Source: Legionella cincinnatiensis
GTDB lineage: Bacteria; Pseudomonadota; Gammaproteobacteria; Legionellales; Legionellaceae
Reading direction: 5' to 3'
Assembly (NCBI RefSeq): GCF_900452415.1
Contig: NZ_UGNX01000001.1
Location: forward strand, 1,798,001-1,862,000
DNA: 64,000 nt
Shown here: positions 20,378 through 29,833 of the stretch, one piece after another
How positions within the stretch are numbered: the stretch's first letter is position 1
Layout: each line of letters begins with the position of its first letter
The notes under the pieces: generated by a model
Told to the model about the DNA's origin: nothing
Seen by the model: only the letters and a program-made list of their open reading frames with translations
Database searches by the model: none
Translations under genes and position numbers: made by a program

Positions 20378-20836
20378 ATGATCAAAGCAAAAACAAAACG
20401 TGATCGTCCCATATCAGAAATTAACGTTGTACCCTATATTGATGTGATGTTGGTTTTACTGGTTATCTTTATGATTACGGCACCAATGCTAAGTCAAGGC
20501 GTTACCGTTGATTTACCTAAAGCAGCGAGTCAGACTCTAGCACCTACTGATAGAGAACCTATTATTGTTTCAGTAAATCAACAAGGGTCCTATTTCCTTA
20601 ATATTAGCAGTACGCCTGCAGAACCTATAGAAGCTCAAGCTTTAGTTGTTCGTGTTGCTGCGGAATTAGAGTTAGCAAAGCAGTCAAATCAGAAACTTAA
20701 TGTTTTAGTTAAGGGAGATCAAGGAGTTGCATACGGTAAAGTTGTGCAAGCAATGGCATTGCTCAAGCAAGCCGGAGCAGAGCAAGTAGGCTTGTTGACT
20801 GATTCAGAATCAGAGAAATCAGAGGGTCAAGCATGA
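20378..20836 (+). CDS. tolR: Tol-Pal protein TolR
   Basis: This 152-residue single-span protein has the hallmark INVVPYIDVMLVLLVIFMI, whose membrane Asp carries protons through the TolQR motor. The periplasmic part has the ExbD/TolR fold ending with ALLKQAGAEQVGLL. It overlaps the tolA start by four bases. Confidence 0.96.
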   Translation: MIKAKTKRDRPISEINVVPYIDVMLVLLVIFMITAPMLSQGVTVDLPKAASQTLAPTDREPIIVSVNQQGSYFLNISSTPAEPIEAQALVVRVAAELELAKQSNQKLNVLVKGDQGVAYGKVVQAMALLKQAGAEQVGLLTDSESEKSEGQA

Positions 20837-21807
20837 TAAGCAATTCCAGTTACCGTAATGCCTTTTTTGCTGCAGTTGGTTTGCATCTTTTCTTAATTGT
20901 GATGCTTTTAACTGATAATTCCAGTCAACGTCCTGTCTTAACAGCTGAAACTAAAAATACGCCTGGTATCGAGCAACCTATTGCGGTGACACCCCAAAAT
21001 GAGGTTGTTAAAGCAGTAAGCGTTGACAATAAGCAAGTCATGGAAACGGTTAATCGTTTAAAACAAGAACGTGAACAACAAAAAAGAGCTGAAATCAATA
21101 GACAAAATGAGCTGAAGCGTCAGGCTGAAGCTGCTCGACAGCAAAGAATCAAAGAGCAACAGCAACTGGCACGACTTAAGGAAGAAGCCAATAAAATTGC
21201 CATTGCAAGAAAAAAACAAGCTGAGGAAGAAAAAAAGCGTTTAAAACAATTGGCTGAGCAAAAAGCATTAGAAGCAAAGCGTATCGATGAATTAAAAAAA
21301 CAAAAAGAAGAGTTAGTCAAACAGCAAAAATTGGAAGCGCAGAAACTTGCTGAATTGAATAAAAAGAAATTGGCTGAAAAAGAAAAAGCAGAGAAAGCCC
21401 AAGCGGAAATGGAGAAAAAGAAAGCTGAAGCTGAGGCAAAAAAGCTGGCTGAAGCAGAGGCTGCTGCTAAACAAGCGCAAGCAGCCCAAAATGCTGAAAG
21501 ACAGGCTCGTATAGCCGGTGAGGTGGATAAGTATAAAGCACTTATTGTAAATGCTATAGGCAGAAATTGGATATTACCTGAAAATGTTGATAGTACTTTG
21601 TCAAGTCAATTTAGAATCCGCCTTGCGCCTGATGGCATGGTGTTAGAAGTTACTTTAACACGCAGTAGCGGTGATTCGCTTCTTGATCGCTCAGCGCAAA
21701 CAGCTATTTATAAAGCATCACCACTACCTGTACCTACAGATCCTGATACCTTCAGTCTGTTTCGTGATATAAGTTTAACCGTTCGTCCTGAACAAGTTAG
21801 GGGGTAA
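20833..21807 (+). CDS. tolA: Tol-Pal protein TolA
   Basis: TolA links the TolQR motor to the outer membrane. The 324-residue protein has an N-terminal membrane anchor (about residues 10-30), a long Lys/Glu/Ala/Gln-rich helical domain from about 70 to 230, and a C-terminal TonB-like domain with [20 protein letters not shown] and [15 protein letters not shown]. The region of simple composition produces long open frames in other phases that are not genes. Confidence 0.95.
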   Translation: MISNSSYRNAFFAAVGLHLFLIVMLLTDNSSQRPVLTAETKNTPGIEQPIAVTPQNEVVKAVSVDNKQVMETVNRLKQEREQQKRAEINRQNELKRQAEAARQQRIKEQQQLARLKEEANKIAIARKKQAEEEKKRLKQLAEQKALEAKRIDELKKQKEELVKQQKLEAQKLAELNKKKLAEKEKAEKAQAEMEKKKAEAEAKKLAEAEAAAKQAQAAQNAERQARIAGEVDKYKALIVNAIGRNWILPENVDSTLSSQFRIRLAPDGMVLEVTLTRSSGDSLLDRSAQTAIYKASPLPVPTDPDTFSLFRDISLTVRPEQVRG

Positions 21808-21812
21808 AACTC

Positions 21813-23072
21813 GTGATTAATCGAATTATTAAATTATTTCTTCTGCTTTGTATGCAGCAAGTTTTTGCTCTTGATTTAGAATTAACCCAAGGAGTTAATT
21901 CAGCGCTACCTATTGCTATTAACTCTTTTGGAGACAATAGCGGCGCACAAGAAATTGGGCAAATCATTGAAAATGATTTAAATTTATCGGGACAATTTAG
22001 AATTGTTTCAGGTCCTCAGGGTCCAAACGGACAATCACCGGTAAGTACTTTACGACAATTGGGTGCTGATAGTGTTGTAACTGGCCGAGTCAATCAAGTA
22101 GGAAATCGTTATGAAGTAAGTTTTACCTTAACAGATGCAGTAGCCAAAGGCGCAACTTTACTGACTAAAACCTATCAAATTAGTGCTAATCAGCTTAGAC
22201 CATTAGCACACCATATTAGTGATGAGGTATATCAAAAATTAACTGGAGAAAGAGGAGTATTTTCTACACGTATCGCTTATATCTCCGTACAAAGAACCCC
22301 AAAGATTACACGCTATTCACTCGAGGTTGCTGATGCAGATGGGTATAATCCTCAAAGTTTATTGGTTTCCGGGGATCCCATCATGTCTCCGGCCTGGTCC
22401 CCTGATGGCAAATCAATTTCTTATGTTTCTTTTGAGAAAAAGAAAGCTCAAATCTTTACGGTTTCAGTGGAAACAGGACAAAGACGTTTAATCACAAGTT
22501 TTCCAGGCATTAATGGTGCTCCCGCATGGTCGCCGGATGGAAATCAATTAGCTGTCGTTTTATCTAAAAGTGGGACACCAAAAATATATAGCGTTGACAT
22601 CCATAGTGGTACTATGAAGCAATTGACTTTTGGGGATGCTATCGATACGGAGCCTCGGTATTCTCCTGATGGGAAAAGCATATTATTCACTTCGGGTAGA
22701 GGTGGCTCGCCACAAATTTATCGGTTATCTTTAGCAACAGGCGAGGTGGCTCGTGTAACCTTTGAAGGAAATTATAATGCGCGTGCCTCTTATACACCTG
22801 ATATGAAAAATATCGTGATGTTGCATCGCGATGACAGGCAATTTAATATAGGATTACAAAATGCTGCCGGTGGGCCTATTCTTAGCTTGACTTCTTCTGG
22901 TCGAGATGAATCTCCATCTGTTGCTCCAAATGGTCGTTTGGTTCTTTATGCGACGCATAATCAAGATAAAGGTGTGCTGGGTATTGTTTCTCTTGACGGT
23001 AGAATAAGGATGAGGCTTCCCGCGCGCGAAGGAGATGTACAAGAGCCTGCTTGGTCTCCCTATTTAGGCTAA
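21813..23072 (+). CDS. tolB: Tol-Pal periplasmic beta-propeller TolB
   Basis: The 419-residue protein has a signal peptide (first about 19 residues), an N-terminal domain with [14 protein letters not shown], and a six-bladed propeller with repeated SPDGK-type turns ([37 protein letters not shown]). The start is GTG, preceded by AGGGGGT. pal, which normally follows tolB and encodes its outer-membrane partner, is not here; the next gene is a nuclease. Confidence 0.95.
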   Translation: MINRIIKLFLLLCMQQVFALDLELTQGVNSALPIAINSFGDNSGAQEIGQIIENDLNLSGQFRIVSGPQGPNGQSPVSTLRQLGADSVVTGRVNQVGNRYEVSFTLTDAVAKGATLLTKTYQISANQLRPLAHHISDEVYQKLTGERGVFSTRIAYISVQRTPKITRYSLEVADADGYNPQSLLVSGDPIMSPAWSPDGKSISYVSFEKKKAQIFTVSVETGQRRLITSFPGINGAPAWSPDGNQLAVVLSKSGTPKIYSVDIHSGTMKQLTFGDAIDTEPRYSPDGKSILFTSGRGGSPQIYRLSLATGEVARVTFEGNYNARASYTPDMKNIVMLHRDDRQFNIGLQNAAGGPILSLTSSGRDESPSVAPNGRLVLYATHNQDKGVLGIVSLDGRIRMRLPAREGDVQEPAWSPYLG

Positions 23073-23075
23073 CAA

Positions 23076-23894
23076 ATGATTCGAATTATTTATTCACTTA
23101 TTTTTTGTTTTTGGGTATTCCAAGCTTACGCTTGGAATGCGGCAGGCCACAAGGTAGTGGCTCAAATTGCTTATGATAATTTATCGCCTGAAGCAAAAGT
23201 GATGTGTTATAAATATCTTCGCTCGCGTACTCATAATACTCCTAATTCAAGTTTTGTAAGCGCTTCAACCTGGATGGATGAAATTAGGTTTAGAGAGGTT
23301 TATTGGTATGATGTAATGCATTATATTGATATTCCTTTTAGCACAGAAGAGATTGATTTGCCTCCGGTTGAAAGTACTAATGCAGTATGGGCAATTAAGC
23401 AGGCAATGCACGTATTTTCATCTAAAAAAACAACACCATCAGAGAAGCGACTTGCGTTACGCATGTTAATCCATATTACGGGGGATATCCATCAACCATT
23501 ACACGCAGTAACTCGAGTGAGCCAAGAATTTCCTAAGGGAGATTTAGGTGGTAATTTATTTCCCTTAGGTGCGAATCCTGTAGGCAATAATTTGCATAAG
23601 TATTGGGATAGTGGCGCGGGTCTTTTTCTAGGTCAATATAATGCCAAGAAAGTGAAAAAGACAGCACATGATTTAGAGCAAAAGTTACCATGTTCACGTA
23701 TTAGTACGCAAATAGAACCTAAAAAATGGGCTAAGATGTCTCATAAGCTCGCTTTAAAAAATGCGTATCAACTCAACCCTAAAGAAAGTCCAAGCACTCA
23801 ATATCAAGAAAATGCCCAAATGTTAGTACAAAAGCAGGTTGTATTTGCGGGTTGTAGATTAGCTGTGTTACTCAATAAATTGGCAAAAGCATAA
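23076..23894 (+). CDS. secreted S1/P1 zinc nuclease
   Basis: This 272-residue protein begins with a signal peptide cleaved before WNAAGHKVVAQIA, leaving Trp at the mature N-terminus, which is a zinc ligand in S1/P1 nucleases. Other ligands are visible in STWMDEIR, VMHYIDIPF, LIHITGDIHQPLHAVTR and GNNLHKYWDSG. The family cleaves single-stranded DNA/RNA or phospholipids (phospholipase C branch). It starts four bases after tolB, in the place usually taken by pal, and so is probably co-transcribed with the Tol genes. Export out of the cell rather than to the periplasm is possible. Confidence 0.88.
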   Translation: MIRIIYSLIFCFWVFQAYAWNAAGHKVVAQIAYDNLSPEAKVMCYKYLRSRTHNTPNSSFVSASTWMDEIRFREVYWYDVMHYIDIPFSTEEIDLPPVESTNAVWAIKQAMHVFSSKKTTPSEKRLALRMLIHITGDIHQPLHAVTRVSQEFPKGDLGGNLFPLGANPVGNNLHKYWDSGAGLFLGQYNAKKVKKTAHDLEQKLPCSRISTQIEPKKWAKMSHKLALKNAYQLNPKESPSTQYQENAQMLVQKQVVFAGCRLAVLLNKLAKA

Positions 23895-24018
23895 ATCAAA
23901 ATTTTTATAAATTGAACGTAGGGCAGTGACTCTGATTATTTGATTCTAGTTTTGATGAGTCACTGAAATGGCATCAATTTTTAATCAAATAGTCTTTAAT
24001 ATCTAAATTTTGATTTAT
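23891..24018. repeat. nested inverted repeats after the tol operon
   Basis: An outer perfect 14-base inverted repeat (ATAAATCAAAATTT at 23891-23904 and its complement at 24005-24018) encloses an inner perfect 9-base one (CAGTGACTC at 23924-23932, GAGTCACTG at 23957-23965). The inner hairpin may terminate the tol-nuclease transcript; the outer pair overlaps the nuclease stop codon. A small RNA or a decayed miniature element are alternatives. Confidence 0.45.
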
Positions 24019-24070
24019 ATGGTACTATTCGTTCATTTTATACCATAACTGCTTATATGTGAGATTTATA

Positions 24071-25477
24071 ATGAGTAAGAAGCCTAAGGAAGTAGCTCGT
24101 GCGACAGCAGAAAAAATCGCCAAAGATTTATTGGATACACGAAGAGAAGAGCCTTTAACGAACCAAGAAGTGAGCACTCTCCTTAATAAACATATAGAAG
24201 ATGCTTATCTGGATGTCACCCCTGCAGATATAACATCCTTATATAAAGCACTCTCTGTACTCTTGCATCCTGATAAACTTGATTCCAGATTAAGCAGCTA
24301 TTTGAAACAGGAAGAATTAGATCTTACTGGAGAGCCATTTAAAATCTTAAATCGGATTAATCAGAAGTATCTCCTTAAAAATGCAGCTAAAAATCCAAAG
24401 GATGGTTTTAGTAGTTTTATTGAGTATTTCGATCACTTAATGAAACCTATGGAAGAGTCTTTGGATCGGTATTATCAACCCTTTCGTTTTTTAGCAAAGG
24501 CTTCTTATGGGATACTTTCTATATTTATTGGTGCGGCTGTTTTCATTGGGATCATTGGTTTTTTTCTTTCGGCGATTGTTTTAGACATTGCTAATGGGCT
24601 TATTCATTTTACATTAAATTCATTAACAAATAATCAATATACTAAAGAGTTAAATAATTATTTGGATCCTCATTTTGAAGAATATAAAGCATTATTTTTA
24701 AAAAATTATAGAATTCAGGCAGTCGAATTACTCATAGCGCAACAAAAAGAGCACGAAGCAGAGCAAATTCAGACAATGAGTGATGATGATTTATTGACAC
24801 AGATTATTAATGCTGAAGTGGAGGTTAAGTTACGAGAATTATTTCAACGTATAAATCCCTTCGCACCTAATAAAGAAGCATTGATGATGCAAATAAGAGA
24901 ACAGTATACTGAATCATTAAAGAATGAAATAAATGACAATTATAGACAACTCATTAAAAATAGGGTCTCTATTAATGATTTTACGCGATTGAAATTAATT
25001 TCTGTTGCTTTATATCACGCGATTACGAAACCATTAGATGAAGTTGAAGGAAATAAATTGTTTTCCGTAATTTTAAGACCTATACAAATCGTAGCATCGC
25101 CATTAATTCTTGGAGCTACAACGCTAGTAGGGTTAGTAAGTGCTATTGGTGTCGGTTTAGTTCTTACTGGAGTAGGCGTAAGTTTCGTGGCTAAAGCTGC
25201 AGCATTGGCATTGCTTAATACTCCTCTTTATGCATTGGATTTAGGTCAGTATATAGCAAAAAAAATCAAGGGATGTGTATTTGGTAATGAACATAGTGAG
25301 TTTATGAATGAAGGGCCACGAAACTTACTGATGCTTGAATGGTATCAAGATAAATCGCCAACACGCACAGAAAAACCTCCTATTCATAGCGGGTCTTTGT
25401 TTGCCAATCCAAAATCTGGAGTGCCAACAAAAACCGAGGAGCAAGAGCTCCCACGAAGACATTCAATAAGTTGTTAA
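24071..25477 (+). CDS. membrane protein with J-domain-like N-terminus, effector candidate
   Basis: I do not recognise this 468-residue protein as a named gene. Residues 50-105 look like a J-domain: a helix ITSLYKALSVLL followed directly by HPDK (66-69) and a second helix containing PFKILNRINQKY. HPD is the tripeptide with which DnaJ-type co-chaperones stimulate Hsp70. A hydrophobic hairpin follows (about 145-175), then a charged helical region (185-330) and a second Gly-rich hydrophobic hairpin (about 335-385). The C-terminal 80 residues are polar. The frame is open from a GTG at 24059; I chose the ATG at 24071. The neighbour 25605-27014 has a similar layout. Membrane-inserting Dot/Icm effectors have such forms, but translocation is inference. 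Confidence 0.55.
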   Translation: MSKKPKEVARATAEKIAKDLLDTRREEPLTNQEVSTLLNKHIEDAYLDVTPADITSLYKALSVLLHPDKLDSRLSSYLKQEELDLTGEPFKILNRINQKYLLKNAAKNPKDGFSSFIEYFDHLMKPMEESLDRYYQPFRFLAKASYGILSIFIGAAVFIGIIGFFLSAIVLDIANGLIHFTLNSLTNNQYTKELNNYLDPHFEEYKALFLKNYRIQAVELLIAQQKEHEAEQIQTMSDDDLLTQIINAEVEVKLRELFQRINPFAPNKEALMMQIREQYTESLKNEINDNYRQLIKNRVSINDFTRLKLISVALYHAITKPLDEVEGNKLFSVILRPIQIVASPLILGATTLVGLVSAIGVGLVLTGVGVSFVAKAAALALLNTPLYALDLGQYIAKKIKGCVFGNEHSEFMNEGPRNLLMLEWYQDKSPTRTEKPPIHSGSLFANPKSGVPTKTEEQELPRRHSISC

Positions 25478-25604
25478 AAATTTAAGAAACATGGATACAG
25501 GTGGGGGGATCAAGGAAGCTCCACCTTATCATAATAGATCAATAGATCTTTCTTTTAATTAACTGCATTTACTTATAATGCACGGTTATTGTTAAAAAGC
25601 GATT

Positions 25605-27014
25605 ATGACATATCCACACAAACAGCATGTCATTCTGTCCGAGCAAATGAATGAGTTAAAAAATAAAATAACTCAGTTACAACAAAAACAAAAATTATCA
25701 TTTATCGAAAGAATCAATAAAAATGGAAATTTATCCAAATTTTTTCTCGATGGTGTGCAAAAAATACTCGATTTTGTAACCTCAATCATTACGTCCAGTA
25801 AAGAACTGCCTATCATTGGGTTTGTAATACGAATGATTTCAGCAATTCCCACTGCGATAACTACCTTGACCCATAAAAAAAGTTCTGTTGGAAGTAAAAT
25901 CTTAGCTATGACGCTTCTTTTAGTTACAACAGGTTTAGGTATTGCAGCTTTTGTTTTAGGAGGAGTAATATCTGCCGGGATTGGATTGGCTTTCGCGTCT
26001 CTTGGTACTCTTATCGAGGGCATTTCATTACTAAGCTCGATAGTAGAGAAATATCAATCCGCAAAAGTATATAAAGAAAAAAAAGCATTTACAGATCTCA
26101 TGAAGAAACGAGATCTATTGGCATTAGATTCTGATACTTATAGGGAGCGATTGGAGATTCGTGCTTTAGAACTAAAATTTTTGCTCAATAAGCTACACGC
26201 CTTATTTAGTGAGCAAATGGAAGAAGAACTGAAGTTTATTAATGCGATTAGAACTCAAAGAGAATGGAAACAATTTCCTTCTTCCGATGATAGTTCTCCA
26301 TCTAAACTTTTAAGGTTATATCAAGAACGTGATGAAATACTGTTGTACTTAGAGAAAATCATACAAATTCTCGAAAAAGGAGAGACTGTAGGAACAAATA
26401 TTGAAAGCTCACAACTCATTGAATTAGTGAGCAATCTTCAATATGAGATCACTCAAATTGATGAAGATATTGAAAAAATAACTGAACCATTGCACAAATT
26501 GAAACAACAAAACTTACTAGCCAATGAGACTATTGCCAAATCCTATACAAATTTTGCGCTAGGTGGTGTCGGTGTGATTTTGTCAACTCTTGGATTAATG
26601 GGGCTTATTGGTGCATTTGCTGCACCACCTTTAGCAGGTGTTATTTTTTTTGGATTTGGTATTGGACTTGCAATATTTGGATTGATTAAGTGGAGCGTTG
26701 AACAATATGCAAATAAGGAAGATAAAAAGCTCATCAAGGAGCGTACAAAAGAACACGAAGAAACGATACTTGAGGAAGCGCTTGATTGCTACGAGCGCGA
26801 ATTATCAAAAAAATACCAACATGAAGAAACGTGCAGCTATTCAACAAGCTTAAGAAGTCTATTATCGAGTGAACCAAGAGGAGATGTTCCTAAAGATTTT
26901 ATAAAAACATTTAAGGTACCAGTATTTACTATGGAATCTACAGAAAAAAATCGGAACCTTTCTGATATAAGTGAGATAGATTTTAAACAATTAAAATCAC
27001 TATATTTTCATTAG
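25605..27014 (+). CDS. coiled-coil protein with two membrane hairpins, effector candidate
   Basis: This 469-residue protein is not one I recognise. It begins with a short coiled coil (about 10-35, Gln/Lys/Leu rich), then a hydrophobic region at about 67-145 with two Gly-rich helices, a long charged helical stretch (about 145-310), a second hydrophobic hairpin (about 318-365) and a charged C-terminal tail. It has no signal peptide. The plan parallels the preceding gene, with 127 bases between them. Proteins of this architecture are common among Legionella Dot/Icm substrates that sit on host membranes; that role here is only a suggestion. Confidence 0.5.
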   Translation: MTYPHKQHVILSEQMNELKNKITQLQQKQKLSFIERINKNGNLSKFFLDGVQKILDFVTSIITSSKELPIIGFVIRMISAIPTAITTLTHKKSSVGSKILAMTLLLVTTGLGIAAFVLGGVISAGIGLAFASLGTLIEGISLLSSIVEKYQSAKVYKEKKAFTDLMKKRDLLALDSDTYRERLEIRALELKFLLNKLHALFSEQMEEELKFINAIRTQREWKQFPSSDDSSPSKLLRLYQERDEILLYLEKIIQILEKGETVGTNIESSQLIELVSNLQYEITQIDEDIEKITEPLHKLKQQNLLANETIAKSYTNFALGGVGVILSTLGLMGLIGAFAAPPLAGVIFFGFGIGLAIFGLIKWSVEQYANKEDKKLIKERTKEHEETILEEALDCYERELSKKYQHEETCSYSTSLRSLLSSEPRGDVPKDFIKTFKVPVFTMESTEKNRNLSDISEIDFKQLKSLYFH

Positions 27015-27278
27015 ATCTCAAGGGTGTGTTGATAATTGGTTTCTGCTTATGTCTCGTGACCTATTTCTGAAAGCTCCCCACAAAATTTAAAAATGAGGAT
27101 CCAGTCGCTATTTAGAACCGTTCCACCTGAGGTGGGGTAAAATTCCCCGTCGCTAAGGCTCTATCCGAAGTGTAAGGGGACTAAATTAAATAAACCTTAA
27201 AAAACAAAAAAAATAATGTGCTATATTTTAAGGGTCAATATAAATAAGATGCAGATCTTAAATAAAAGGAATAAAAAT

Positions 27279-27581
27279 ATGAATAAATTATTTGCAAAAA
27301 TGGGTATATTTACTTTATTAATGAGTATGAGCTTTTGGGGGTGGTCAGCAGGAGCTTGTAAGGCGATTGTAATCTCTTGCATGCAAAATGGTTATTTTAA
27401 GGGTGGGGAAAGTGGCGGAAAAGATTTAATGAAACATTGCGTAATACCTGTAGTAGCAGGTACTAAAACATTACCAAATACAAATTTTAGCCCAGAACAA
27501 TTGCAACAATGCAAGATGGCCCTGGCTGAAAAAATGAAGGATAAAATGCAACAACAAACTCAGCAACAACCACAACAATAA
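27279..27581 (+). CDS. small secreted protein with Gln-rich tail
   Basis: Start at the ATG at 27279, with AAGGA upstream, gives a 100-residue product; a longer frame from 27216 lacks a good start. A signal peptide spans about residues 1-24 and ends SFWGWSA. The mature part contains four cysteines (ACKAIVISCMQNG, HC, QQCK), allowing two disulfides, and a C-terminal run of Gln-rich sequence. Function is unknown; the Cys spacing suggests a small periplasmic or secreted protein. A 200-base non-coding stretch precedes it, containing a short hairpin GGGG/CCCC near 27135-27150. Confidence 0.6.
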   Translation: MNKLFAKMGIFTLLMSMSFWGWSAGACKAIVISCMQNGYFKGGESGGKDLMKHCVIPVVAGTKTLPNTNFSPEQLQQCKMALAEKMKDKMQQQTQQQPQQ

Positions 27582-27623
27582 AAAACAACCTCTTTTTCCC
27601 TTAAGCTGTCTTTTAGACTAACT

Positions 27624-27674
27624 CCGCGGCTTGTCTGCGGGGTCATAGTACTCCTGGATTCTGCGGAACGTCGG
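27624..27674 (+). repeat. short palindromic dispersed repeat, copy 2
   Basis: This G+C-rich stretch aligns in the opposite orientation to 2878-2930. It begins CCGCGGCTTG, folds by CCGCGG pairing with a later GCGG, and ends GCGGAACGTCGG. It is placed between the small secreted protein gene and a terminator. Confidence 0.6.
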
Positions 27675-27717
27675 AGAGTAGAGTTAGATTAAATTTTTAG
27701 AGAGATGTAGAAGATTT

Positions 27718-27741
27718 AGCCCTCAAAAGGGAGGGCTTTTT
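27718..27741 (+). terminator. Rho-independent terminator
   Basis: AGCCCTC pairs with GAGGGCT across a six-base loop and is followed by a run of five T. It points along the plus strand, about 135 bases after the small secreted protein gene, just before the convergent end of pdhC. Confidence 0.8.
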
Positions 27742-27743
27742 AT

Positions 27744-28856
27744 TTATTCCCTTTGTAAGGATTGTATTACCGAGCCTAAGAAACGAGTTGCTTCACCACC
27801 TGTAACTGCTCTATGATCAAAACTAAGTGATAAAGGAAGGATATTATGTACTTCTATCTTTCCTTCGGCGGGAACAACCCCTTGATAAAGTCTGCCAACA
27901 GCTAAGATTGCAACCATTGGCGGGACAATAATGGGGCTTGCAAAGCGACCAGCAAACTTTCCAAAATTCGAAAGCGTAATCGTCGCTCCTTTCAATTTGT
28001 CTGCTGTAATTTCACGATTACCTACTGACTGTTTGAATTCATTAATTATAGTGCGTAATTCGGTATCAGAGCGTTTTTCTGCATCATGGATAACAGGAAC
28101 AAATAGCCCTTCCTCATTGTCCATCGCCAAGCCAAGATGTACTTCATTAAAACATTGGCGTGCGCCATGCTTTGTATCAAACCATGCATTTAATGCAGGT
28201 TCACTTTTAGTGGCTTCAACTATTGCTCTAATTAGACGAACGGTAATATCAGTGCCAGATTTCCAGGCGCTTATATCTGCTTCATCAAAGATGCTTACAG
28301 GAACTACTTCAGCATGTGACTGCACCATGCTATTGAGCATAGCACGTCTTACTCCACGCAGAGGTTCAAAACCTACGGGAACTTGTGCGTTTTTATCTGC
28401 TTGAGCTTGAACATCATCTCGAGTGATGACTCCAAATTCTCCTGTACCTTTTACTGTGGATAAATCAACACCCAGTTTTTTTGCAAGCATTTTTACAACA
28501 GGGGTTGTTTTTATGCGATTTTGAGCAGTGTGTTGTATCCCAATAGTAAAAGTATCTTCGGAAATTTCGCTACTTTCTTCTAGGTTGCCAACTACTGTTC
28601 CCTTATCTGCGGCTTTTGCAACTGACGATGCAAAGGCAACTAATGGTTCTCCTGTTTTAATAATATCGCCTGGTTTGCCATATAATTTACTTATAATTCC
28701 TGTTTGTGGGCAAGGAACATCCACCACCGCCTTAGCTGTTTCCATAGAAACTAGTGGCTGATCTACGACAACAGTATCTCCTTCTTTGACAAACCACTCA
28801 TGAATCTCAGCATCCGGTAAGCCTTCACCTAAATCAGGTAGATTGAAAATATTCAT
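27744..28856 (-). CDS. pdhC: 2-oxoacid dehydrogenase E2 (dihydrolipoyl acyltransferase)
   Basis: E2 is the core of the pyruvate or branched-chain 2-oxoacid dehydrogenase complex and transfers the acyl group to CoA. The 370-residue protein has one N-terminal lipoyl domain with the acceptor lysine in SMETAKAVVDV (Lys42), a peripheral-subunit-binding domain (RIKTTPVVKMLAKKLGVDL) and a catalytic domain with SFDHRAVTGGEA. The usual active-site motif is HRxxDG; here Asp is replaced by Thr. It is the third gene of an E1alpha-E1beta-E2 operon, two bases after pdhB. Whether the complex uses pyruvate or branched-chain acids cannot be decided, and no E3 gene follows. Confidence 0.85.
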   Translation of the reverse strand: MNIFNLPDLGEGLPDAEIHEWFVKEGDTVVVDQPLVSMETAKAVVDVPCPQTGIISKLYGKPGDIIKTGEPLVAFASSVAKAADKGTVVGNLEESSEISEDTFTIGIQHTAQNRIKTTPVVKMLAKKLGVDLSTVKGTGEFGVITRDDVQAQADKNAQVPVGFEPLRGVRRAMLNSMVQSHAEVVPVSIFDEADISAWKSGTDITVRLIRAIVEATKSEPALNAWFDTKHGARQCFNEVHLGLAMDNEEGLFVPVIHDAEKRSDTELRTIINEFKQSVGNREITADKLKGATITLSNFGKFAGRFASPIIVPPMVAILAVGRLYQGVVPAEGKIEVHNILPLSLSFDHRAVTGGEATRFLGSVIQSLQRE

Positions 28857-28858
28857 TA

Positions 28859-29833
28859 TTACTCCATTATGCTCATAACACTGTTTTTAATACGTGAAAC
28901 ACTAGGTATGTATTGCTTTTCCAATTGGAAATAGGGCATTACTGTATCGTATCCAGTCACCCTCTGAACAGGGGCCATTAAATCAGCCATGGCATTTTCC
29001 ATAATGAGCGCTGAAATTTCAGCACCTACACCACAGGTTTTTGCTCCTTCATGCACAATAACACAACGACCAGTTTTTTCTACTGAGGCTAAAATTGTTT
29101 CGATATCTAAGGGCTTAATTGTAGCTACGTCAATTATTTCACAAGAAACACCTTCATCTCTTAATTGCTTCGCTGCTTGTTGCGTTTCATGCAAACTTGC
29201 TCCCCAACTTATTAAAGTAACATCATCACCTTGTTGTAAGGTAAAACACTTGCCAATGGGAAGCGCCTCTCCGTTATCTTCTACAGGTTGTTTCACGAGG
29301 CGATAAATGCGCTTCGGTTCTAGAAAAATTACTGGATCAGGATTACGCATCGCCGCTAAAAGCAAACCATAAGCACGTTTAGGTGAAGAAGGTATAACAA
29401 CTTGTAAGCCTGGAATATGGGCAAATAATGCTTCAGTACTTTCAGAGTGATGTTCTGGTGCTCTGATTCCTCCTCCAAAAGGAGCTCGAAAAACAAGAGG
29501 GCAGTGTAGGCGTCCGCGTGTTCTATTACGCATACGAGCCGCATGAGAGATAATTTGATTCATGGCAGGGTAAATAAAACCCATAAATTGAAATTCGGCA
29601 ACTGGCTTTAGGCCTTGTATGGACATTCCAATTGCTAATCCTGCGATCATTGACTCTGCTAAAGGGCTATCAAATACTCTTTTTTCTCCGAAACGCTCTT
29701 GTAATCCTACTGTTGCACGAAAAACCCCGCCGTTTTTACCTACATCCTCTCCAAAAACTATTACATCTTCATCGTGAGCTAACTCATAAGCTAAAGCCTG
29801 AGTCACTGCTTCAATTAAAGTAATATCAGGCAT
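28859..29833 (-). CDS. pdhB: 2-oxoacid dehydrogenase E1 beta subunit
   Basis: This 324-residue protein matches the beta subunit of heterotetrameric thiamine-dependent E1. It starts ITLIEAVTQALAYEL, contains the pyrimidine-domain FGEDVGKNGGVF, then AESMIAGLAIGMS, PVAEFQFMGF and SPKRAYGLLLAAM, with the transketolase C-terminal fold. With E1alpha it decarboxylates a 2-oxoacid and acylates the E2 lipoyl group. Its start overlaps the end of E1alpha by eight bases. GGAAG precedes the ATG. Confidence 0.9.
   Translation of the reverse strand: MPDITLIEAVTQALAYELAHDEDVIVFGEDVGKNGGVFRATVGLQERFGEKRVFDSPLAESMIAGLAIGMSIQGLKPVAEFQFMGFIYPAMNQIISHAARMRNRTRGRLHCPLVFRAPFGGGIRAPEHHSESTEALFAHIPGLQVVIPSSPKRAYGLLLAAMRNPDPVIFLEPKRIYRLVKQPVEDNGEALPIGKCFTLQQGDDVTLISWGASLHETQQAAKQLRDEGVSCEIIDVATIKPLDIETILASVEKTGRCVIVHEGAKTCGVGAEISALIMENAMADLMAPVQRVTGYDTVMPYFQLEKQYIPSVSRIKNSVMSIME

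Noticed and set aside
25673-26023. 116-codon open frame on the minus strand
   Set aside because: It is opposite the coiled-coil membrane protein gene and reads as low-quality antisense.
27931-28404. 157-codon open frame on the plus strand
   Set aside because: It is antisense to the E2 gene pdhC and carries no family motif.
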